Assembly (NCBI RefSeq): GCF_001523745.2
Contig: NZ_CP013386.1
Span: 1,426,001 to 1,490,000, forward strand
From: Burkholderia mayonis
GTDB lineage: Bacteria > Pseudomonadota > Gammaproteobacteria > Burkholderiales > Burkholderiaceae
Direction of reading: 5' to 3'
Length of the DNA: 64,000 bases
The notes under the pieces were generated by a model that made no database searches, was not told the origin of the DNA, and saw only the letters and a program-made list of their open reading frames with translations. Numbering within the stretch: position 1 is the first letter of the stretch; each line of letters opens with the position of its first letter. This document shows positions 9,344 through 16,588 of the stretch, in pieces. Both the position numbers and the translations under genes were made by a program.

Positions 9344-10285
9344 ATGGCAACGGCCAGAAAAGCGCCGGCTAAGCGTGCGGCGGCGCAGCCGCCGATAGCG
9401 GCGAAGCGGGCCGGCGCGCGTGCGCCGGCGGTGCACGAGGCGAGCGCGAAGCGCGCGGCGCCGAACGGCGCGGCCAACGGCGCCGCGCATAAGCCGAGCT
9501 TGCGTGCGGCGGCCACGAAGTCGCCGCGCGCGAAGGTCGACGGCGAGCAGGTCGCCGATGCGCTGCCGCGCGAGACCATCGTCGCGTCGGCAGCGGAGGC
9601 GGGCGTGCGCAAGGCGCGCGTGTCGGAGGCCGCCGTGCCGGTGCAACTCTCCGACGCCGAGATGGTCGCGCGCCCGCCATACTGGGACAAGGCGTGCGCC
9701 GATCTCGTCAAGCGCGACCGGATCCTGAAGAAACTGATTCCGAAGTTCGGCCCGGCGCATCTCGTCAAGCGCGGCGACTCGTTCGTCACGCTCGCGCGCT
9801 CGGTCGTCGGCCAGCAGATCTCGGTCGCGGCCGCGCAGTCCGTGTGGGTCAAGATCGAGACCGCCTGCCCGAAGCTCGCGCCGCCGCAGGTCATCAAGCT
9901 CGGCCAGGAAAAATTGATCGCGTGCGGTCTGTCGAAGCGCAAGTCGGAATATATTCTCGATCTGGCCCAGCACTTTGTGTCGGGCGCGCTTCACGTCGAC
10001 AAATGGGCGACGATGGACGACGAGGACGTGATCGCGGAGCTCACGCAGATCCGCGGGATCGGCCGCTGGACCGCCGAGATGTTCCTCATCTTCAACCTGT
10101 CGCGGCCGGACGTGCTGCCACTCGACGATCTCGGACTCATCCGCGCGATCAGCGTCAATTACTTCAGCGGGGAGCCCGTCACGCGCAGCGAGGCGCGTGA
10201 GGTGGCAGCGAACTGGGAGCCGTGGCGGACGGTCGCCACCTGGTATATGTGGCGCAGTCTCGATCCGCTGACGGCCAATAGCTGA
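9344..10285 (+). CDS. DNA-3-methyladenine glycosylase (HhH-GPD, AlkA-type) with a basic N-terminal tail
   Basis: Base-excision-repair glycosylase that removes alkylated purines. The C-terminal ~210 residues contain the HhH-GPD domain: LTQIRGIGRWTAEMF is the helix-hairpin-helix and the Asp in DVLPLDDLG is the expected catalytic residue. There are no iron-sulfur cysteines at the C-terminus, which places it with AlkA/MPG-II rather than EndoIII/MutY. Residues 1 to about 100 are a low-complexity Ala/Lys/Arg/Pro tail resembling a histone H1-like arm, absent from most AlkA proteins, and probably adds non-specific DNA affinity. The gene lies 47 nt after cysS and 103 nt before accA. Confidence 0.88.
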   Translation: MATARKAPAKRAAAQPPIAAKRAGARAPAVHEASAKRAAPNGAANGAAHKPSLRAAATKSPRAKVDGEQVADALPRETIVASAAEAGVRKARVSEAAVPVQLSDAEMVARPPYWDKACADLVKRDRILKKLIPKFGPAHLVKRGDSFVTLARSVVGQQISVAAAQSVWVKIETACPKLAPPQVIKLGQEKLIACGLSKRKSEYILDLAQHFVSGALHVDKWATMDDEDVIAELTQIRGIGRWTAEMFLIFNLSRPDVLPLDDLGLIRAISVNYFSGEPVTRSEAREVAANWEPWRTVATWYMWRSLDPLTANS

Positions 10286-10388
10286 TTGAGGCTATTGCTT
10301 TTCGCCATTCGATAGTCGCGACCCGGTCTTGCATCAGGCGAGCACGGTTAGAATACGCGCTGCCGCAAGACTCAAGGATTTCAAACAC

Positions 10389-11360
10389 ATGAAGACCACA
10401 TTTCTGGATTTCGAGCAGCCGATTGCCGAACTCGAGGCGAAAATCGAGGAACTGCGTTTCGTGCAGGACGACTCGGCTGTCGACATTTCGGAAGAGATCG
10501 AGCGGCTGTCGAAAAAGAGCCAGCAACTCACGAAGGATCTGTACGCGAACCTGACGCCGTGGCAGGTGTCACAGATCGCGCGCCATCCGCAACGGCCGTA
10601 CACGCTCGATTACGTTGGCGAGCTCTTCACCGATTTCCACGAGTTGCACGGCGATCGCGCGTTCGCGGACGATCAGTCGATCGTCGGCGGCCTCGCCCGC
10701 TTCAACGGCCATGCGTGCATGGTAATCGGTCATCAGAAGGGCCGCGACACGAAGGAGCGCGCCGCGCGCAATTTCGGGATGCCGCGTCCCGAAGGCTATC
10801 GGAAGGCGGAACGTCTGATGCGCGTCGCGGAAAAGTTCGGGCTGCCGATCTTCACGTTCGTCGACACGCCGGGCGCGTATCCGGGCATCGGCGCGGAAGA
10901 GCGCGGCCAGTCCGAGGCGATCGGCCACAATCTGTACGTGATGGCCGAGCTGAAGACGCCGATCATCACGACGGTGATCGGCGAGGGCGGCTCGGGCGGC
11001 GCGCTCGCGATCGCGGTCGCCGACACGGTCATGATGCTGCAGTTCTCGACATACTCGGTGATCTCGCCGGAAGGCTGCGCGTCGATCCTATGGAAGAGCG
11101 CGGCGAAGGCGCCGGAAGCGGCCGAGGCACTCGGTCTGACCGCGCATCGCTTGAAGGCGCTCGGCCTCGTCGACAAGATCGTCAACGAGCCGCTCGGCGG
11201 TGCGCACCGCGATCCGAAGGGGATGGCCGCGCTGCTGCGCCGTGCGCTCGCCGATTCGCTGCGCCAGTTCCAGGGCATGAGCATCGACGCGCTGCGCGAG
11301 CGCCGCTTCGAACGTCTGATGGCCTACGGCAAGTTCAAGGAAACGACGCCGGGCGCGTGA
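10389..11360 (+). CDS. accA: Acetyl-CoA carboxylase carboxyltransferase subunit alpha
   Basis: The 323-residue alpha subunit pairs with AccD to move the carboxyl group from carboxybiotin to acetyl-CoA, giving malonyl-CoA for fatty-acid synthesis. It shows the standard start ([11 protein letters not shown]), the [20 protein letters not shown] region and the Gly-rich oxyanion segments [15 protein letters not shown] and [11 protein letters not shown]. The coenzyme-A binding Arg-rich C-terminus is intact. A TAGAAT -10-like box lies at 10349-10354. An alternative start 60 nt upstream would add an unconserved segment. Confidence 0.97.
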   Translation: MKTTFLDFEQPIAELEAKIEELRFVQDDSAVDISEEIERLSKKSQQLTKDLYANLTPWQVSQIARHPQRPYTLDYVGELFTDFHELHGDRAFADDQSIVGGLARFNGHACMVIGHQKGRDTKERAARNFGMPRPEGYRKAERLMRVAEKFGLPIFTFVDTPGAYPGIGAEERGQSEAIGHNLYVMAELKTPIITTVIGEGGSGGALAIAVADTVMMLQFSTYSVISPEGCASILWKSAAKAPEAAEALGLTAHRLKALGLVDKIVNEPLGGAHRDPKGMAALLRRALADSLRQFQGMSIDALRERRFERLMAYGKFKETTPGA

Positions 11361-11402
11361 GCGCAGGGCGTCGACTGACGAGGCGCGGCGCGCCTTCCCG
11401 CT

Positions 11403-12875
11403 GTGATCCCTCCGCATGAATTTTCCGCCGATCGCGTCGTGTTCGATGCGATCGGCGTCGCGCTGTCCGCGTTGCCGGACGATGCGCGGATCGCGCTCGC
11501 GTATAGCGGCGGCCTCGATTCGACCGTGCTGCTGCACGCGACCGCGCGCGTCGCGGGCGCCGAGCGCTGTGTCGCGCTGCACGTGCACCACGGTTTGAGC
11601 CCGAACGCCGACGCGTGGCTCGCGCATTGCGCGGAAACGGCGGATGCGCTCGGCGTGCGGTTCGACGCGGCGCACGTCGACGTGCCGCGCGCGAGCGGCC
11701 AGGGCGTGGAGGCGAACGCGCGCGATGCGCGCTATCGCGCGCTCGAGACGATGTGCGTACGGCACGGCGCGCGCGCGCTGTGGCTCGCGCAGCATGCGGA
11801 CGATCAGGCGGAGACGGTGCTGCTGCAATTGCTGCGCGGCGCGGGCATTGCCGGGCTGGCGGCGATGGCGCCGCAGTATCGGCCGGCATCGACTGACGTC
11901 GTGCGCGTGCGGCCGCTCCTGCACTTGCTGCGCGCGCAGCTCGAGCGCTACGCGCAGCAGCACGCGCTGCGCTGGATCGACGACGAATCGAACGCGAACA
12001 CGCGCTATGCGCGCAATGCGTTGCGCGTCGACGTGCTGCCCGCACTCGCGCCGCATTTTCCCGGTTTTCGCGACGCGCTCGGCCGCACCGCGCAGCACGC
12101 GGCGGCCGCGCAGCGGCTGCTCGACGATCTCGCCGCGATCGATCTGCGTGCGGTCGCGCGCGAAGACGGCCGCGTGCTATCGCGCGATGCGCTCGTCGCG
12201 CTCGACGACGAGCGCGGCGCGAATCTGCTGCGCTACTGGATGCGCTCGCTCGGGCTGCCGGGCGCGTCGGCCGCGCGTCTTGCGGAGATGATGAAGCAGT
12301 TGCGCGCGGCGCGCGACGCGCATGCGCTGCGCGTCGATCACGCGGGGTGGCGCTTGCGTCTTTATCGCGACGACGTTCAATGGGCAGCGGGCGAAGGCGC
12401 TGAATCGGCTGCTGCGCAATCCGCCGAGGCGCAAGCGGCCGACGATGATGCGTTCGGTGACGACGCGACCGATGCCGCCCGCGCCGCGTCGCAGCCGGAA
12501 AGCGTGCTTGCATGGCGCGGTCAGGAAGTCTGGCATCTGCCCGCATGGCGCGGCACATATGTGTTTCATCCCGCGCATGCGCACGAACACGACGCAGTGC
12601 CGGAGGGGCTCCTCGCCGCCGCCGACCTGCATGCGCGCGCGCGCGCGGGCGGCGAGCGCATGCGCACTTGGCAGGGCGGGCCCGGGCGCACGCTGAAGAA
12701 TCTGTTCCAGGAGCGCGGCGTGCCGGCGTGGCAGCGCGACGTGCCGTTGCTATATGTTGGCGATCGGCTGCTGTTCGTGCCGCGCGTCGGCGTGAACCGC
12801 GCGGTGCACGACGGCTCTGATGCGCCGGGCGGCTGGCGGCGCATCGAGTGGCGGCCGGAGATGCTGATCGCATAG
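11403..12875 (+). CDS. tilS: tRNA(Ile)-lysidine synthase TilS
   Basis: Adds lysine to C34 of the tRNA-Ile(CAU) anticodon with ATP, switching it to read AUA. The N-terminal PP-loop motif AYSGGLDSTVLLHAT is followed by the LHVHHGLSPNAD and ARDARYRALE blocks and the QHADDQAETVLLQLLRGAG segment, all TilS hallmarks. The C-terminal domain carries the HPRR-like WQGGPGRTLKNLFQERGVPAWQR block. The protein is 490 residues, longer than E. coli TilS, because of an Ala/Asp-rich insertion around residues 330-360. It starts with GTG, 42 nt after accA, so cotranscription is likely. The gene order accA-tilS-lysC is common in beta-proteobacteria. Confidence 0.94.
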   Translation: MIPPHEFSADRVVFDAIGVALSALPDDARIALAYSGGLDSTVLLHATARVAGAERCVALHVHHGLSPNADAWLAHCAETADALGVRFDAAHVDVPRASGQGVEANARDARYRALETMCVRHGARALWLAQHADDQAETVLLQLLRGAGIAGLAAMAPQYRPASTDVVRVRPLLHLLRAQLERYAQQHALRWIDDESNANTRYARNALRVDVLPALAPHFPGFRDALGRTAQHAAAAQRLLDDLAAIDLRAVAREDGRVLSRDALVALDDERGANLLRYWMRSLGLPGASAARLAEMMKQLRAARDAHALRVDHAGWRLRLYRDDVQWAAGEGAESAAAQSAEAQAADDDAFGDDATDAARAASQPESVLAWRGQEVWHLPAWRGTYVFHPAHAHEHDAVPEGLLAAADLHARARAGGERMRTWQGGPGRTLKNLFQERGVPAWQRDVPLLYVGDRLLFVPRVGVNRAVHDGSDAPGGWRRIEWRPEMLIA

Positions 12876-13225
12876 CATGCCGCACCCCGTTGCAAGTAGC
12901 GGCGGTCGCGAATGCGGTGTCGGGACAAAAACACGTTGCGGCCCGGCCTGTCGGCGTCCGCGCGGCAGCGGCTTGTCAAGCAACCGTCGATCGGGTACGC
13001 TCAAGTGTTTGCTCGGCTCGATTTTCGAGCGTTTTGTGCAGGTTTTCCGCGTGACGTACCCGGTTTGCGCGGCCTGATCCGCCTTTTCCGGGCAAATCGC
13101 CACGCCCGCGTGCTGCACCCCAGCCGTTCTCTCCGTCGTCCGTCCACAGCCACAAGCCGCGTGACCGAACGGCACCACGGTCTGTCCAGTACGCCCGTGC
13201 GGCCTCTCTTCAGTTCTGAACGACA
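12876..13225. other. Gene-free spacer between tilS and lysC
   Basis: About 350 bp with no supported gene. It probably contains the lysC promoter. I looked for a lysine riboswitch and saw no convincing conserved core or terminator hairpin; short open frames here are not gene-like. Confidence 0.5.
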
Positions 13226-14476
13226 ATGGCACTCATCGTACATAAATACGGCGGCACTTCGATGGGCTCGGTCGAGCGCATCAAGAACGTCGCGAAACGC
13301 GTCGCAAAATGGCATCAGGCCGGGCACCAGATGGTGGTCGTGCCGTCCGCGATGTCCGGCGAAACGAACCGTCTGCTTGGGCTCGCAAAAGAGATCTCGA
13401 GCCAGCCGAGCCCGCGCGAGCTCGACGTGATTGCGTCGACGGGCGAACAGGTCAGCGTCGGCCTGCTGTCGATCGCGCTGCAGGAAATTGGCGTCGAGGC
13501 CGTGAGCTACGCCGGCTGGCAGGTGCCGATCAAGACTGACAGCGCGTACACGAAGGCGCGCATCCATTCGATCGAAGACGAGCGCGTGCGCCGCGATCTC
13601 GATGCAGGCAAGGTCGTCATCATCACGGGTTTCCAGGGCGTCGATCCGGACGGCCACATCACGACGCTCGGTCGCGGCGGCTCGGACACGTCGGCAGTCG
13701 CGGTCGCGGCCGCGCTCGAAGCCGACGAATGCCTGATCTATACGGACGTCGACGGCGTGTATACGACCGACCCGCGCGTCGTCGAAGAGGCGCGTCGGCT
13801 CGATAGCGTGACGTTCGAGGAAATGCTGGAAATGGCGAGTCTCGGCTCGAAGGTGCTGCAGATCCGCTCGGTCGAGTTCGCGGGCAAGTACCGCGTGAAG
13901 ACGCGCGTGCTGTCGAGCCTCACCGATCCGCTGGTTCCGCTCGACGACGAGATGCGCTCGGGCACCCTGATTACTTTTGAAGAAGACGAGACCATGGAAA
14001 AAGCAGTCATTTCCGGTATTGCGTTCCAGCGCGACGAAGCGCGCATTGCGGTGATGGGCGTGCCCGACAAGCCGGGCATCGCATACCAGATCCTCGGCCC
14101 GGTGGCGGATGCGAACATCGACGTCGACATGATCATCCAGAACCAGAGCGTGGAAGGGAAGACCGACTTCACGTTCACGGTCGGCCGCGGCGACTACCAG
14201 AAGGCGATGGACATCCTGACGAACCAGGTGAAGGTTCACGTGAACGCCGAGCAGGTGCTGGGCGACCCGAAGGTGTCGAAGGTGTCGGTGGTCGGCGTCG
14301 GGATGCGTTCGCACGTCGGCGTTGCGAGTACGATGTTCCGCACGCTGTCGGAAGAGGGCATCAACATCCAGATGATCTCGACGTCCGAAATCAAGATTTC
14401 GGTGCTGATCGACGAGAAGTATATGGAGTTGGCAGTCCGTGCGCTGCACAAGGCATTCGAACTCGACCAGGCGTGA
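13226..14476 (+). CDS. lysC: Aspartate kinase LysC
   Basis: Phosphorylates aspartate with ATP, the committed step to lysine, threonine, methionine and diaminopimelate. The protein is 416 residues and carries the kinase signature [10 protein letters not shown] at the start, the nucleotide block [18 protein letters not shown] and the [13 protein letters not shown] segment. Two ACT domains form the C-terminal third (about 265-415), visible in [14 protein letters not shown] and [17 protein letters not shown], and are the expected sites of lysine/threonine feedback. The length and ACT arrangement match the alpha chain of the Corynebacterium/Pseudomonas type. An internal ATG (MEKAVISG, around 13994) is where the separate beta chain starts in some relatives; whether it is used here cannot be told from sequence. 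Confidence 0.96.
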   Translation: MALIVHKYGGTSMGSVERIKNVAKRVAKWHQAGHQMVVVPSAMSGETNRLLGLAKEISSQPSPRELDVIASTGEQVSVGLLSIALQEIGVEAVSYAGWQVPIKTDSAYTKARIHSIEDERVRRDLDAGKVVIITGFQGVDPDGHITTLGRGGSDTSAVAVAAALEADECLIYTDVDGVYTTDPRVVEEARRLDSVTFEEMLEMASLGSKVLQIRSVEFAGKYRVKTRVLSSLTDPLVPLDDEMRSGTLITFEEDETMEKAVISGIAFQRDEARIAVMGVPDKPGIAYQILGPVADANIDVDMIIQNQSVEGKTDFTFTVGRGDYQKAMDILTNQVKVHVNAEQVLGDPKVSKVSVVGVGMRSHVGVASTMFRTLSEEGINIQMISTSEIKISVLIDEKYMELAVRALHKAFELDQA

Positions 14477-14518
14477 TGGAATTTTCGTGACGCACGGAAA
14501 GAAAATGCGTCGCGGAAA

Positions 14519-14547
14519 TTGACCTTGGCCCCGTAACCCTATAGAAT
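14519..14547 (+). promoter_or_regulatory. tRNA-Ser promoter
   Basis: TTGACC at 14519-14524 and TAGAAT at 14542-14547 are separated by exactly 17 nt and lie 43 nt before the mature tRNA. This is a near-consensus sigma-70 promoter. Confidence 0.75.
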
Positions 14548-14590
14548 CTCGGTTTCGTCGCGCTGCCTCCCTGGCGCGAGCGAAGGTTTG

Positions 14591-14684
14591 GGAGACGTGG
14601 CCGAGAGGTCGAAGGCACTCCCCTGCTAAGGGAGCATCTGGGCCAAAACCTGGATCGAGGGTTCGAATCCCTCCGTCTCCGCCA
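14591..14684 (+). tRNA. serX: tRNA-Ser(GCT)
   Basis: A class II tRNA of 94 nt including an encoded CCA. The acceptor arms GGAGACG and CGTCTCC pair fully. The anticodon loop CTGCTAA, on a CTCCC/GGGAG stem, gives anticodon GCT, reading AGC and AGU. A long variable arm precedes the T arm with GGTTCGAATCC. The gene is single and has its own promoter and terminator. Confidence 0.95.
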
Positions 14685-14700
14685 GACATGGCGGAACAAG

Positions 14701-14734
14701 CCCCGCAAGTTCTTGGACTTGCGGGGTTTTTCTT
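14701..14734 (+). terminator. tRNA-Ser terminator
   Basis: A 10-bp perfect stem (CCCCGCAAGT/ACTTGCGGGG) with a 6-nt loop is followed directly by TTTTTCTTTTT. It is a textbook intrinsic terminator 16 nt past the tRNA. Confidence 0.95.
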
Positions 14735-15154
14735 TTTCGGCATCTCGGAAATGCGTGACGGCGTGTCGTCGTAGTCGGGACCGCATGGGTTCGCATTGCC
14801 GATCGATTGATTGGCGATGGGGCGGCGAATGTCGGCGCATCGTCTGCGTCGTGCCGGTGCTTCCCTCGCTCGCGGCTTCGCATGCGGCGCCGATGCTCGC
14901 ATCCGCCGGCTGATGCGGCGGATGCGATGAGCGCGCGCCGCACGGCCCACATTTCGACTTCATCCTTGATCGATTGCGCGCTTCACGGGGTAGCCGCTCG
15001 CATGGGCGGACAGGGCCGGTCGCCGCACGCTGCCCGTGAAGACGCCGGGCAGCCGGTATCGTCACGGATGCCGGCTCGCTGCCCGGCGCATGCCTGTCCA
15101 GCGCCGGCGTTGCGCGGATCGAGGCGGGCGGCGTGCAGGAGTTGATCGGCCGTC
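14735..15154. other. Gene-free spacer with a long inverted repeat
   Basis: No supported gene is seen. At 15043-15088 the arms CGCCGGGCAGC and GCTGCCCGGCG (11 bp, perfect) flank a 24-nt centre that is itself partly self-complementary, so a long stem could form. The 3' side runs into the decayed LysR-like fragment at 15155, and the whole stretch may be remains of that gene. Confidence 0.4.
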
Positions 15155-15286
15155 GAATGGCTTCCCGAGTGGCGTGGTGAGTCGTTCCGGTTTCATGCGC
15201 TGTATCCGTCGCGCTGTTGGCCTGCGGTGAACGTCCGTGCGTTCGTCGATTTCGTCGCCGAGATTCTCGAAACCGATCGCGCATAG
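15155..15286 (+). pseudogene. C-terminal remnant of a LysR-family regulator
   Basis: The open frame reads EWLPEWRGESFRFHALYPS and, after a short gap, VRAFVDFVAEILETDRA before a TAG at 15284. This is the characteristic end of LysR substrate-binding domains: a Leu-Pro-Glu-Trp turn, the HALYPSR strand, then the VRAFVDF helix. In the same frame a TGA occurs at 15143-15145, and nothing upstream restores an HTH or the rest of a LysR protein. It is therefore a decayed tail of 43 codons. The call rests on the family's end signature only. Confidence 0.6.
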
Positions 15287-15330
15287 GCGCGGACGCACCG
15301 TGACGCTTGATCGCCTTGTCGCTTATTCGG

Positions 15331-15365
15331 TAATATACGTTTCGTATATTAATCGTATAAATTTA
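15331..15365 (+). promoter_or_regulatory. Palindromic operator before the ParD-like gene
   Basis: A perfect inverted repeat, arms TAATATACG (15331-15339) and CGTATATTA (15343-15351) with a 3-nt centre, lies 18 nt before the ATG. A TATAAA -10-like box and a second short palindrome (ATAAATTTAT, 15356-15365) follow immediately. A DNA-binding first gene behind an AT-rich palindrome overlapping the promoter is the usual layout for autorepressed antitoxin operons. Confidence 0.7.
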
Positions 15366-15369
15366 TGCC

Positions 15370-15597
15370 ATGGGAATAGTCAAGATATCCGATCGGATGC
15401 ATGAATCGCTGCGCCAGGCGAGCGCTGCGTTGAGCCGATCGATCAATGCTCAGGCGGAGCATTGGCTGCGGATCGGGATGCTCGCGGAATTGCATCCGAC
15501 GCTGAGCTATGCGGAGATTTGCCGTTTGCTGATCCAGGCGGAAATCCAGGGCGACGAAACGACGCCGGCCGCTGACGTCGCTGCGAGGACTGCATGA
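15370..15597 (+). CDS. ParD-like ribbon-helix-helix protein
   Basis: A 75-residue protein that resembles the ParD-like antitoxin family: a short N-terminal strand (MGIVKISDRMHESLRQASAA) followed by helices containing SRSINAQAEHWLRIGMLAE, the ribbon-helix-helix dimer and DNA-binding fold. The C-terminal tail (about 50-75) is acidic and Ala-rich, as in antitoxin tails that wrap a partner. It overlaps the downstream methionine aminopeptidase gene by the ATGA at 15594-15597, so the two are translationally coupled. No ParE-type toxin is present. The likely role is autorepression through the palindrome just upstream. Whether it neutralises or regulates the aminopeptidase is not known. Confidence 0.8.
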   Translation: MGIVKISDRMHESLRQASAALSRSINAQAEHWLRIGMLAELHPTLSYAEICRLLIQAEIQGDETTPAADVAARTA

Positions 15598-16424
15598 TGA
15601 TGCGTTCCCGACAAGTGCCGATTCGCTCGAAAGCCGAGATCGCAATGGCGCGCCGCGCCGGCATGCTGGCGGCCGAGGTGCTGAGCATGATCGCGCCGCA
15701 CGTGAAGCCCGGCATAACGACGAACGATTTGGACCGGCTGTGTCGCGACTACATCGTCGACGTCCAGCATGCGCGGCCCGCGAACATCGGCTATCACGGG
15801 TATCCGAAGACGATCTGCGCGTCCGTGAACCACGTGGTCTGCCACGGCATTCCCTCCGATCAGGCGTTGAACGACGGCGATATCGTCAACATCGACGTCG
15901 CGCTCGACATGGACGGCTGGTATGGCGACACCAGCCGCATGTACTTCGTGGGCGAGCCGGCGGCGCCGTCACGCCGTCTCGTCGATGCGACCTACGAAGC
16001 GATGATGGCCGGGATCGCGGCGGTGCGCCCGGGCGCGACGCTCGGCGACGTCGGCCACGCGATCCAGAGCGTCGCGCATCGCGAGGGTTTCAGTGTCGTC
16101 CGCGAGTATTGCGGCCACGGCATCGGCCGCATTTACCACGATGAACCGCAAGTGCTCCATTACGGACGGCCGGGCTCCGGGCTCCGTCTCGCGCCCGGCA
16201 TGATCTTCACCGTCGAGCCGATGCTCAATGCGGGACGCGCCGAGACGCGGCAGCTTCCCGACGGCTGGACGGTCGTGACGCAGGACCGTTCGTGGTCCGC
16301 GCAGTGGGAGCATATGGTGGTGGTCACCGATGACGGCTTCGACATTCTGACGCCGTGGCCCGACGGCGATCCGGCGAACTCGTCGATCGCATCCGACATG
16401 TTGCGTACGGCCGAGCGCAACTGA
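15594..16424 (+). CDS. Type I methionine aminopeptidase, second copy
   Basis: Removes N-terminal methionine from proteins. It has 276 residues and all six expected ligands or catalytic residues: His84 (CHGIP), Asp101 (NIDVAL), Asp112 (GDTS), His175 (GHGIG), Glu208 (VEPM) and Glu239 (WEH). The N-terminus has the type I pattern with no zinc-finger extension. Burkholderia carry their housekeeping map elsewhere, next to rpsB, so this is probably a paralogue. Its pairing with a ParD-like gene by a 4-nt overlap makes regulated or conditional expression likely. Three ATGs in a row (15594, 15597, 15600) leave the exact start open. Confidence 0.93.
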   Translation: MMMRSRQVPIRSKAEIAMARRAGMLAAEVLSMIAPHVKPGITTNDLDRLCRDYIVDVQHARPANIGYHGYPKTICASVNHVVCHGIPSDQALNDGDIVNIDVALDMDGWYGDTSRMYFVGEPAAPSRRLVDATYEAMMAGIAAVRPGATLGDVGHAIQSVAHREGFSVVREYCGHGIGRIYHDEPQVLHYGRPGSGLRLAPGMIFTVEPMLNAGRAETRQLPDGWTVVTQDRSWSAQWEHMVVVTDDGFDILTPWPDGDPANSSIASDMLRTAERN

Positions 16425-16588
16425 TCCGACGCGCCGTTCAGGCGTGCGCGGCCGCGCGCGGCGGCCGGCGAGCGCCGTGCGGGCGATGCGTTTCCGGTCC
16501 GCGCGGCTACGCAATCGATGCAGCGGCGGATTCGGTCGAACGCGGCATCGGCATGCGCGGCCGCGCTCGTCCTCGCTTGCGGCGTCCG

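Noticed and set aside
12876..13225. Possible lysine riboswitch before lysC
   Set aside because: No recognisable aptamer core or expression-platform hairpin was seen.
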